The position numbers were made by a program, and so were the translations under genes. A stretch of DNA of 24,426 nt from Collimonas sp. UBA1456 (lineage in GTDB: Bacteria > Pseudomonadota > Gammaproteobacteria > Burkholderiales > Burkholderiaceae_D), in assembly GCA_002325825.1 (NCBI GenBank), contig DCSW01000054.1, forward strand, positions 1 to 24,426. The letters run 5' to 3'. The notes below the pieces were generated by a model. That model searched no databases. It saw nothing but the letters and a program-made list of their open reading frames with translations, and was not told where the DNA came from. The number at the start of each line of letters is the position of its first letter. The stretch's first letter is position 1. This document shows, in pieces, positions 7,504-14,849 of the stretch.

Positions 7504-8784
7504 ATGAAAATTTTGGTAGTAGGCTCTGGCGGCCGCGAGCATGCCATGGCGTGGAAAATCGCCCAATCATCGCGCATGCAAACCGTCTTCGTTGCCCCCG
7601 GCAACGGCGGCACGGCACTTGATCAACGACTGAAAAACATCAATATTACCGATCCGTCGGCACTGGCCGACTTTGTCGAGCGCGAACATGTCGCGCTGAC
7701 CGTGGTCGGACCGGAAGTGCCGCTCGCGAGCGGCATCGTCAACATTTTCCGCGACCGCGGCTTGAAAATTTTTGGGCCGACGCGTGAAGCGGCGCAACTG
7801 GAAAGCTCCAAGGATTTCGCTAAGTCGTTCATGCGGCGGCACCACATCCCCACAGCTGAATATCAGACTTTCTCCGATGTCGACGCCGCACACCAGTATA
7901 TCGAGCTTAAAGGCGCACCAATCGTTATCAAGGCCGACGGCCTAGCTGCCGGCAAGGGGGTGGTGGTTGCCATGAATCTGGAAGATGCACAGGCTGCAGT
8001 CGACATGATGCTGTCGGACAATCGTCTCGGTGATGCCGGCGCACGCGTGGTGATCGAGGAATTCCTGGCCGGTGAAGAAGCCAGCTTCATCGTCATGGTC
8101 GATGGTAAAAACATCCTGCCACTGGCCACCAGCCAAGACCACAAACGCCTAAAGGACGACGACCAGGGGCCGAACACCGGCGGCATGGGCGCGTATTCGC
8201 CTGCGCCGATCGTCACTCCTGCGCTGCACGCCCGCGTGATGCGCGAAATCATTACCCCGACCGTACAAGGTATGTCCAAGGACGGCATCCCGTTCAGCGG
8301 CTTCCTGTATGCCGGGCTGATGATTGACGATCATGGCAATCCAAAGACACTAGAATTCAATTGCCGCATGGGCGATCCGGAAACCCAGCCGATCATGGCG
8401 CGCCTGAAAACTGACCTATTGGTGGTGATGGAACATGCTGTCAACGGCACGCTCGACACCATCGAACTGGAATGGGATCGCCGCACCGCGCTCGGCGTCG
8501 TGATGGCCGCGGCCGGCTATCCGGATTCGGACGCACCCCGCAAGGACGACCTGATCTTCGGAATTCCCGCGGAAACCACCGATAGCGTGACTTTCCATGC
8601 TGGAACCACATTTACCGGCGAGCACCTGAAAACCTCAGGCGGCCGAGTGCTATGCGTGGTCGGCCTGGGCGACAGCGTCAAAATGGCACAGAAGCAAGCC
8701 TACAACGTGGTAGACGAGATCCATTTCAGCGGCGCGCAATTCCGTCGCGACATCGGCTGGCGGGCATTAAAGAAGCATGCCTGA
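7504..8784 (+). CDS. purD: Phosphoribosylamine--glycine ligase (GARS)
   Basis: PurD joins 5-phosphoribosylamine and glycine with ATP to make GAR, the second step of cytosolic purine synthesis. The 426-residue protein has the full family length. The N-terminal domain opens with MKILVVGSGGREHAMAWKI. The ATP-grasp domain has APIVIKADGLAAGKGVVVAM, LAGEEASFIVMVDG, SQDHKRLKDDDQGPNTGGMG and the Mg-binding segment LEFNCRMGDPETQPIMARL; the C-terminal domain with GGRVLCVVGLGDS is complete. ATG 7504 is preceded by ACAGG at the right distance and no upstream in-frame start is better. No internal damage is seen, in contrast to the broken yebC just before it. It heads a run of closely spaced plus-strand housekeeping genes. 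Confidence 0.97.
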   Translation: MKILVVGSGGREHAMAWKIAQSSRMQTVFVAPGNGGTALDQRLKNINITDPSALADFVEREHVALTVVGPEVPLASGIVNIFRDRGLKIFGPTREAAQLESSKDFAKSFMRRHHIPTAEYQTFSDVDAAHQYIELKGAPIVIKADGLAAGKGVVVAMNLEDAQAAVDMMLSDNRLGDAGARVVIEEFLAGEEASFIVMVDGKNILPLATSQDHKRLKDDDQGPNTGGMGAYSPAPIVTPALHARVMREIITPTVQGMSKDGIPFSGFLYAGLMIDDHGNPKTLEFNCRMGDPETQPIMARLKTDLLVVMEHAVNGTLDTIELEWDRRTALGVVMAAAGYPDSDAPRKDDLIFGIPAETTDSVTFHAGTTFTGEHLKTSGGRVLCVVGLGDSVKMAQKQAYNVVDEIHFSGAQFRRDIGWRALKKHA

Positions 8785-8932
8785 ATCCGTCTGACTAAAT
8801 TGAATTGTTTCTCCGTCATTCCCGCGAACAAGGGGGCAATTTGCAGCCTAGACGTTATCGGACTTATCTCAGCATCCCCATGTGTTTGACTTCAAAAAAA
8901 GTTTGCATCCTATTTCTTATTTTTCCAGCACG
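8785..8932. other. Spacer between purD and hemF
   Basis: It holds one half of a REP-like string (CGTCATTCCCGCGAAC, 8814-8829) whose partner arm (GCGGGAA...) is absent. A GTG-initiated N-terminal extension of hemF (from 8882) is open through it but looks non-coding. No clear promoter was seen. Confidence 0.4.
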
Positions 8933-9877
8933 ATGAGCGCAAACATCACTCCCGATAGCCCGACTAATGCCGTCAAGTCTTACTTGCTCGACCTGCAGAC
9001 ACGCATCGTCGCCGCACTCGAGCAGATGGACGGCAAGCCGTTCGGCAGCGATCAATGGCAGCGTGCCGAAGGCGGAGGCGGGATCTCGCGCATCATAACG
9101 GAAGGCAACGTACTGGAACGCGGCGGCGTCAGCTTTTCGCATGTCATGGGCAAGAGCCTACCGCAATCGGCAGCCACCAACCGTCCTGAAATTGCCGGTC
9201 GCCAGTGGGAAGCGATGGGCGTGTCGCTGGTCATGCATCCGCGCAATCCGTTTGCGCCGACCGTACACATGAACGTGCGCTTCTTCATCGCTTCGGCGGA
9301 GGGGCAGGAGCTGGTGTGGTGGTTCGGCGGAGGCATCGACCTGACGCCGTATTACGGCTTTACTGAAGATGTCGGGCACTTCCATCGCGGTTGCCGCGAT
9401 GCGCTGATGCCGTTCGACGGCATAGCGATCAAACATGGCAACGGCGCGCTCTACCCGCGTTTCAAAAAATGGTGCGACGATTATTTTTACCTGAAGCATC
9501 GCCAGGAACCGCGTGGCGTCGGCGGCATTTTCTTCGATGATTTCAATGAATTAGGTTTTGAACAGAGCTTTGCCATGATGCAAAGCGTCGGCAATGCCTT
9601 CATCCCGACCTACACGCCGATCCTAGCACGCCGCAAGGATATTATCTACGGTGAAAGCGAAAGGGATTTCCAGGCATATCGCCGCGGACGCTATGTCGAA
9701 TTCAATTTGATGTATGATCGCGGCACTTTGTTCGGTCTGCAATCAGGAGGGCGCACCGAATCTATCCTGATGTCGCTACCGCCTGTGGTCAAGTGGCGCT
9801 ACGACTGGCAACCGGCCGTCGGCAGTTCGGAAGCCAAGCTTTATTCCGATTTTCTAGTCCATCGCGAGTGGATTTGA
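8933..9877 (+). CDS. hemF: Oxygen-dependent coproporphyrinogen III oxidase
   Basis: HemF oxidatively decarboxylates two propionates of coproporphyrinogen III with O2 to give protoporphyrinogen IX, in heme synthesis. The 314-residue protein carries all conserved blocks: GGGGISRIITEGNVLERGGV (47-66), PTVHMNVRFFIA (109-120), WWFGGGIDLTPYYGFTEDV (129-147), YPRFKKWCDDYFYLKHR (174-190), RGVGGIFFDDF (194-204) and GRYVEFNLMYDRGTLFGL (252-269). The frame is open from a GTG at 8882, but that adds 17 unusual residues; ATG 8933 gives the normal length, so I chose it, though its ribosome site is weak. The stop is 13 bases before nadD. An O2-dependent enzyme suggests that the bacterium still lives with oxygen. 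Confidence 0.95.
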   Translation: MSANITPDSPTNAVKSYLLDLQTRIVAALEQMDGKPFGSDQWQRAEGGGGISRIITEGNVLERGGVSFSHVMGKSLPQSAATNRPEIAGRQWEAMGVSLVMHPRNPFAPTVHMNVRFFIASAEGQELVWWFGGGIDLTPYYGFTEDVGHFHRGCRDALMPFDGIAIKHGNGALYPRFKKWCDDYFYLKHRQEPRGVGGIFFDDFNELGFEQSFAMMQSVGNAFIPTYTPILARRKDIIYGESERDFQAYRRGRYVEFNLMYDRGTLFGLQSGGRTESILMSLPPVVKWRYDWQPAVGSSEAKLYSDFLVHREWI

Positions 9878-9890
9878 TGAGCAGTTCGCA

Positions 9891-10559
9891 ATGACATCCA
9901 ATCACACTTCGCGGCCATGCATCGCAGTGCTCGGCGGCAGTTTCGATCCGGTGCACAATGGCCACGTTGCACTTGCGAAATATTTTATAACCCTGCTGAC
10001 TCCGGATGAATTACGCGTCATCCCGGCCGGTAATCCCTGGCAAAAGCACGGGCTGGAAGCTAATGCGGAACAGCGGGTCGAGATGATCCGGCTTGCATTC
10101 TGCCAGCAACGCGCGCTGGTGGTCATCGACCAGCAGGAAATACGGCGCCAGACCCCAACCTATACCATAGACACGCTGCAGGCACTACGTAGCGAGTGGG
10201 GCCCGCGGGCTTCGATCGTGTTCCTGATGGGCGCGGATCAATTGCAGTACCTGAATACCTGGCAAGGCTGGGACCGACTGTTTGACTACGCCCACTTAGG
10301 CGTGGCCTCGCGCCCCGGTTTCGCCATGGATGAATCAAAAGTGACAGACGAGGTCACGCGCGCATTTACATGCCGCGCCGCAACTCCTGAGCAAATTCGC
10401 CACAGAGCGCATGGCGCGACCTATCTGGCAAGAAATCTGGCTGTAGATGTTTCTGCAACAGAAATTCGTGCTGCGCTGCACAACTCAAAAAGACCCGATA
10501 CGCTGGTCCCAGCGGCTGTACTGGACTATATTGCACAACATCATCTCTATAAAAATTAA
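9891..10559 (+). CDS. nadD: Nicotinate-nucleotide adenylyltransferase
   Basis: NadD adenylates nicotinate mononucleotide to deamido-NAD, an essential cytosolic step in NAD synthesis. The 222-residue protein has the nucleotidyltransferase signature GGSFDPVHNGHVALA (15-29), the substrate-region YTIDTLQALRSEWGP, FLMGADQL followed by LNTWQGWDRLF, and the C-terminal VSATEIRAAL (usual ISSTxIR motif). The length is typical of betaproteobacterial NadD and there is no disruption. The start is ATG 9891. The stop TAA at 10557-10559 abuts the rsfS ATG with no gap, implying translational coupling. Confidence 0.95.
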   Translation: MTSNHTSRPCIAVLGGSFDPVHNGHVALAKYFITLLTPDELRVIPAGNPWQKHGLEANAEQRVEMIRLAFCQQRALVVIDQQEIRRQTPTYTIDTLQALRSEWGPRASIVFLMGADQLQYLNTWQGWDRLFDYAHLGVASRPGFAMDESKVTDEVTRAFTCRAATPEQIRHRAHGATYLARNLAVDVSATEIRAALHNSKRPDTLVPAAVLDYIAQHHLYKN

Positions 10560-11189
10560 ATGGATATCAAAAAACTACAAAGTCTCATCATCGATGCGCT
10601 CGAAGACATCAAAGCCCAAGACATCCGCGTCTACGACACGACTCACCTGACCGGTTTGTTCGACCGTATCGCGATTGCTTCGGGCACCTCCAATCGTCAG
10701 ACCAAGGCACTAGCCTCATCAGTGCGCGACAAGGTCAAGGAAAATGGGGGCAACATCCTTAGTATCGAGGGTGAAGATACCGGCGAATGGGTACTGGTCG
10801 ACATGGGCGACATGGTGGTTCACATCATGCAGCCGGCAATCCGCGCCTACTATCGTCTGGAAGAAATCTGGGGCGACAAGGAAGTCGAGTTTTACGCCGG
10901 CAAGCGCATATCGACCCGCACTGCTGCTGAAGAAGAAGCCCCGAAAAAGATTTCGCGCCATTTGACCACGTCGCAGACCTTGAAGCTGGAAGATGACACC
11001 TCGAAAAGAACGCCGGCGTGCAAGAAACAGGTAGAAACTGACGGCGCCAAGAAAGCAGTCGGTAAAACCATCAAGGTGGCGCCGGCAAAGAGTTCAGTGC
11101 CACCCCAAAAGGCCGCCGCGACCAAGAAGGCTCCGGCCAAGAAACCAGCTCTCAATCGCGTTCCGACAAAAACCAAAGCAGCTGAATAA
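10560..11189 (+). CDS. rsfS: Ribosomal silencing factor with a long basic C-terminal tail
   Basis: RsfS (YbeB/Iojap) binds ribosomal protein L14 and blocks subunit joining when nutrients are short. Residues 1-113 are the complete domain: DALEDIKAQDIRVYDTTHLT, FDRIAIASGTSNRQTKALAS, the conserved GEWVLVDMGDMVVHIM (75-90) and YYRLEEIWGD (97-106). The other 96 residues form a charged tail rich in Lys, Ala and Pro (for instance KKAPAKKPAL near 189-198), with no predicted fold. Most family members stop near residue 110-130, so the tail roughly doubles the protein. Such tails occur in some Burkholderiales relatives as I recall. The gene is directly coupled to nadD and 24 bases from rlmH. Confidence 0.93.
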   Translation: MDIKKLQSLIIDALEDIKAQDIRVYDTTHLTGLFDRIAIASGTSNRQTKALASSVRDKVKENGGNILSIEGEDTGEWVLVDMGDMVVHIMQPAIRAYYRLEEIWGDKEVEFYAGKRISTRTAAEEEAPKKISRHLTTSQTLKLEDDTSKRTPACKKQVETDGAKKAVGKTIKVAPAKSSVPPQKAAATKKAPAKKPALNRVPTKTKAAE

Positions 11190-11213
11190 GCTGCTGTTTC
11201 AACAGCCTCCACC

Positions 11214-11684
11214 ATGCAGCTCATCATCGCTGCGGTCGGCCACAAAATGCCGACATGGATAGAAGCCGGATTCAGCGAGTATGCGAAGCGCATGCCGCCG
11301 GATTGCCGCATCGTCCTCAAGGAAATCAAACCCGCAGAACGCTCCGGCAGCAACACGTCCGCTTCTGCCATGGCACTGGAGCGCAGCCGGATTGAGGCGG
11401 TCCTGCCGAAAGGCGTGCGCGTCGTCGCCCTCGACGAGCGCGGTAAGGACCTCACCAGCGTCCAGCTGTCGCAGCAGCTAACGCAATGGCAACGAGACGG
11501 ACGCGACGTTGCGTTCATCATCGGCGGCACCGATGGCCTCGATCCCGAGTTCAAAGTCAAGGCTGACAGCCTGCTGCGCATTTCCAGCCTAACTTTACCG
11601 CATGGCATGGCGAGAGTGTTACTTTCGGAACAACTTTACCGGGCTTGGTCAATTATTCAGAATCATCCCTATCATCGGGTTTAA
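11214..11684 (+). CDS. rlmH: 23S rRNA (pseudouridine-1915-N3) methyltransferase
   Basis: RlmH is a SPOUT-family methyltransferase that uses SAM to methylate pseudouridine 1915 in helix 69 of 23S rRNA. At 156 residues it has the standard length. The start MQLIIAAVGHKMPTWI, the knot residues FIIGGTDGLDPE and the C-terminal SLTLPHGMARVLLSEQLYRA plus WSIIQNHPYHR are all intact. ATG 11214 is the only sensible start. It follows rsfS, a common pairing in Proteobacteria, and precedes the broken maf by 97 bases. Confidence 0.96.
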   Translation: MQLIIAAVGHKMPTWIEAGFSEYAKRMPPDCRIVLKEIKPAERSGSNTSASAMALERSRIEAVLPKGVRVVALDERGKDLTSVQLSQQLTQWQRDGRDVAFIIGGTDGLDPEFKVKADSLLRISSLTLPHGMARVLLSEQLYRAWSIIQNHPYHRV

Positions 11685-11781
11685 ATTGACGCTTGGCAGT
11701 AGATAATATTGCCCCGATCGCCGCATATCTCTGTAATAATCGCTGAAATCATTCGACGATATATTTGCCGTAAAGTCAGCA

Positions 11782-12382
11782 ATGAAAAATCCTTTCCAGA
11801 AAATCTACCTTACTTCGAAAAGTCCGCGCCGGCGTGAATTGCTACCGCAGATCGATGTAGATTTTGAATTAATGTTGCTGCGCGACCAAACGCCGCGCGG
11901 TCCCGATGTCGGCGAAGAGGTATTGCAAGACGAAGCGCCGCAGGCATATAGCGCCCGTGTCACGATAGAAAAAATACGCCCGGCGCAGCATGCTGGCGCG
12001 CCCGATCCTGGCCGCCGACACCACCGTTACGATAAATAAAAAAATCCTCGGCAAACCGGCCAACAAACCTGAAGCCGTAGAGATACTACGCTTGCTATCG
12101 GACCGCACGCATCAGGTACTGACCAGCGTTGCGATCATCTACCATGAACAATCCTGGCAACTCACACAGATTTCCGATGTCCTATTCCAGAAATTGAGCA
12201 ACGCCATGATCGATGCTTACTGCGACACCACCGAGCCGTACGACAAGGCGGGCGGCTATGGCATCCAGGGACCGGCAGCAATTTTCATCGAAAGCATCCG
12301 CGGCAGCCATTCCGGAATCATGGGCTTATCAATTTTCTAAACCGCACAACTATTACAACAGGCAAGCGTCCTCATTCTATGA
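11782..12382 (+). pseudogene. maf: Maf-type nucleotide pyrophosphatase (YhdE-like), frameshifted and truncated
   Basis: Maf proteins hydrolyse non-canonical or excess nucleoside triphosphates (dTTP/UTP for YhdE) and affect septation. The frame from ATG 11782 gives KIYLTSKSPRRRELL and YSARVTIEKI, then runs out of frame near a run of six A (11969-11974). The rest is in the +1 frame: LARPILAADTTVTINKKILG, SDRTHQVLTSVAI, YDKAGGYGIQGPAAIFIE and SGIMGLSIF. Removing one A would join the frames as TIEKYARRSMLARPIL, about six residues shorter than usual at that point. A TAA at 12338-12340 takes the place of the Glu normally found in LPLFETAQLL; the same frame continues TAQLLQQAS to a TGA at 12380-12382, which overlaps the rng ATG. 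Polymerase slippage at the A-run could rescue some product; otherwise it is a young pseudogene. Confidence 0.85.
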
Positions 12383-13842
12383 GCGAAGATATCCTCATCA
12401 ACATCACCCCCCAGGAAACCCGCGTCGCGCTGATCTTCCAGGGTGCCGTGCAGGAATTGCACATCGAACGCACCTTGTCGCGTGGCCTGGCCGGCAACAT
12501 TTACTCGGGCAAGGTGATGCGTGTACTGCCGGGCATGCAATCGGCTTTTATCGATATCGGGTTGGAGCGTGCTGCATTCCTGCATGTCGTCGATATCTGG
12601 GAAACCCGCCCGCACGATGGTCAAGCGGCGCAGCAAACGCTGATTGAAAAGCTGCTGCACGAGGGTCAATTGCTCACCGTGCAAGTCGTAAAGGACCCGA
12701 TCGGCACCAAGGGTGCGCGACTGTCGACACAAATCTCGATCGCTGGTCGCATGCTGGTATACTTGCCGCAAGATTGCCATATCGGCATTTCGCAGCGGAT
12801 CGAAAATGAAGCCGAACGCGAGCTGCTGAAAAGTAAAGTGCACAAGCTGCTACCACCAGAGGAAAAAGGCGGTTTCATCATCCGCACCATGGCAGAAGAA
12901 GCGTCGGATGCTGATCTGCAAATGGATATCGAATATCTGCGCAAGACCTGGTCCTCAATCACCCAGTTGGCCAAATCTTGCCCGGCGCCGATGCTGCTGC
13001 ATCAGGACCTGAGCCTGGTGCAACGCGTGCTGCGCGATTTTGTTAATGATGAAACGTCGAAGATTCAGATAGATTCGCGCGAAAATTTCATCAAGCTGCA
13101 GGAATTCGCGGCAGGCTACACGCCGTCGGTCACCGCGCGTCTGATGCACTATACCGGCGAACGTCCGCTGTTCGACCTTTATGGGGTAGAGGAAGAAATA
13201 CTGGAAGCGCTGAACCGTCGCGTGCCGCTCAAATCCGGTGGCTATCTGATCATCGACCAGACCGAGGCCATGACGACGATCGACGTCAACACCGGCAGCT
13301 TTGTCAATGGCCGAAATTTCGACGACATCATCTTCAAGACCAACCTGGAAGCGGTTCATGCGATTACACGCCAGCTGCGCTTGCGTAATCTGGGCGGCAT
13401 CATCATCCTCGATTTAATCGACATGGAGAATGCCGAGCACAAGATCACAGTGCTGGCAGAATTGCACAAGGCTCTGCTACGCGACCGCACCAAGAAATCG
13501 GTATCGGGATTTTCTGCGCTGGGCCTGGTCGAAATGACCCGCAAACGCACCCGCGAATCGCTGGCTCATATACTATGCGAGCCTTGTCCGGCCTGCAACG
13601 GCACGGGTCAGGTCAAGACTGCGCGCACTATCTGCTACGAAATCCTGCGCGAAGTGCTGCGTGAAGCCAAACAGTTCAATCCGCGCGAGTTCCGCATACT
13701 CGCCTCGCAAGTAGTGGTCGACATGTTCCTGGAAGAAGAATCCCAGTATCTAGCGATGCTGGGCGACTTCATCTGTAAGCCGATCTCGCTGCAAGTGGAA
13801 ACGACTTATTCGCAAGAGAAATACGACATCATTATCATGTAA
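12379..13842 (+). CDS. rng: Ribonuclease G
   Basis: RNase G is an endoribonuclease of the RNase E/G family that matures the 5' end of 16S rRNA and cuts selected mRNAs. The 487 residues match the family length (489 in E. coli). An S1 domain near the start includes GNIYSGKVMRVLPGMQSAFI (39-58) and DIGLERAAFLHV. The DNase-I-like catalytic region has Asp302 in MTTIDVNTGSFVNGRNF and Asp345 in GGIIILDLIDM, the expected Mg ligands. The Zn-link CEPCPACNGTG (400-410) has three Cys. The C-terminus is complete (EKYDIIIM). It starts inside the last bases of ancestral maf (ATGA overlap), so its translation may once have been coupled to maf. Confidence 0.96.
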   Translation: MSEDILINITPQETRVALIFQGAVQELHIERTLSRGLAGNIYSGKVMRVLPGMQSAFIDIGLERAAFLHVVDIWETRPHDGQAAQQTLIEKLLHEGQLLTVQVVKDPIGTKGARLSTQISIAGRMLVYLPQDCHIGISQRIENEAERELLKSKVHKLLPPEEKGGFIIRTMAEEASDADLQMDIEYLRKTWSSITQLAKSCPAPMLLHQDLSLVQRVLRDFVNDETSKIQIDSRENFIKLQEFAAGYTPSVTARLMHYTGERPLFDLYGVEEEILEALNRRVPLKSGGYLIIDQTEAMTTIDVNTGSFVNGRNFDDIIFKTNLEAVHAITRQLRLRNLGGIIILDLIDMENAEHKITVLAELHKALLRDRTKKSVSGFSALGLVEMTRKRTRESLAHILCEPCPACNGTGQVKTARTICYEILREVLREAKQFNPREFRILASQVVVDMFLEEESQYLAMLGDFICKPISLQVETTYSQEKYDIIIM

Positions 13843-13895
13843 GGTTTTGAATAGACAAATGCACAGTTCTTCGGATCAAGTTTCCACAACACAGA

Positions 13896-13921
13896 GAAAA
13901 GACATGTCGACACGTCTTTTC
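13896..13921. terminator. Palindromic hairpin 3' of rng
   Basis: GAAAAGAC (13896-13903) pairs with GTCTTTTC (13914-13921) around the palindrome TGTCGACA (13905-13912); one A/C mismatch interrupts an otherwise 26-base dyad. With A-run on the left and T-run on the right it could act as an intrinsic terminator for rng, 54 bases after its stop. The T-run is short (four). Confidence 0.5.
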
Positions 13922-14725
13922 ATATCGCTTTCCGCGTCGACGATCACTATTTCCTGAGCATGGGCGCGATCATTACCTTCGATCATCGATAACAGCCCAG
14001 ATGTGGCATTTACTTTCCACGTATTCGCATTTTTTCTGTCGGACGACAATCGCAAGCGCCTCAAGAAACTTGGGACAAGTTTACGATCTGAAAACGCACA
14101 TTCGCATCATCGATCTAGTGGTATTTCACACCGTTCGTGCACATCTCGCAGTTCTCCTACTATTCACCGACGATCTTCACCCGACTGCTGATTCCGTCGA
14201 CGCCGAAAGGCATCGCCGACAAGGTTCTATATCTGGACGCGGATATCTTGTGCATCGATAGCATGGCAGAGCTGCTGCCGATGGAGTTTGGCGAGAATGC
14301 CGCGACCATCTTACCGGACGCCGCCGAGACCACCCACCGCCGTCGCGTCGCCTTTCAGTTGTCATTGCAAAAATACTTCAATTCTGGCTTCATGTACATG
14401 AACGTCGATACCTGGTTGGCGAAAGAAATCACAGAGCTAACTATTCACGCGATCTTGGAAAATTACAAAGATCACCGCTTTCCGGCTCAGGATGAGCTTA
14501 ATATCATACTGGAAGGTCAGATCAAGTACTTCGACCGCAAATAGAATTTCCTCCACGATCCAATCCATGACCTAAAAAAAGACCAGCGCCAGATGCAAGA
14601 TATCGACGCGATTGTCTTTTTTCACTGTGCCGGCGCCGTCAAGCCCTGGAACAACTGGTGTCTGCACGCATCACGCAATTTGATGAAAACGCAGGCAAGT
14701 ATTTGCCAGTTTCAAGTGGTACGTG
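13917..14725 (+). pseudogene. Family 8 LPS glycosyltransferase, broken
   Basis: GT8 enzymes (WaaJ/WaaO/RfaJ type) add galactose or glucose to the LPS outer core from UDP-sugars at the inner membrane. Pieces in order: FHIAFRVDDHYFLSMGAIIT (13918, then a stop), in a new frame VAFTFHVFAFFLSDDNRKRL (14000), and from 14137 FSYYSPTIFTRLLIPSTPKG with ADKVLYLDADILCIDS, which contains the metal-binding DxD. QKYFNSGFMYMNVDTWLAKE and FPAQDELNIILEGQ follow. A TAG at 14542-14544 stands where RKWNFL normally has Trp; the same frame continues NFLHDPIHDLKKDQRQMQD and FFHCAGAVKPWNNW before it degenerates near 14720. At least two frameshifts and two stops; about 80% of the gene length can be traced. Confidence 0.88.
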
Positions 14726-14757
14726 GAATACCTTGCGGCGAGATAATGGCCCAACAG

Positions 14758-14803
14758 GTAACCGGAAATAATAATCGTACCGGCCACCTCGCCGTCCGGT
14801 TAC
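14758..14803. repeat. Short inverted repeat before the first GT9 gene
   Basis: GTAACCGGA (14758-14766) is the exact reverse complement of TCCGGTTAC (14795-14803), with a 28-base loop. It lies in the spacer between the GT8 remnant and the ATG at 14850. It could be a transcript hairpin or chance; no T-run follows. Confidence 0.4.
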
Positions 14804-14849
14804 AATTTCAGTAACGTATTGTCCCTATATAGTTTCCACCAATCTAACA

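Noticed and set aside
8814..8836. REP-like element (CGTCATTCCCGCGAAC...)
   Set aside because: Only one arm is present; without the complementary GCGGGAA arm it cannot be called a repeat. Noted only as a possible eroded half.
8882..8932. GTG start extending HemF by 17 residues
   Set aside because: The extension is AT-rich, unlike HemF N-termini, and the ATG at 8933 gives the normal protein.
10892..11608. Minus-strand open frame of 238 codons over rsfS and rlmH
   Set aside because: Both plus-strand genes are clearly real and conserved; the antisense product is Ser/Ala-rich with no recognisable motif.
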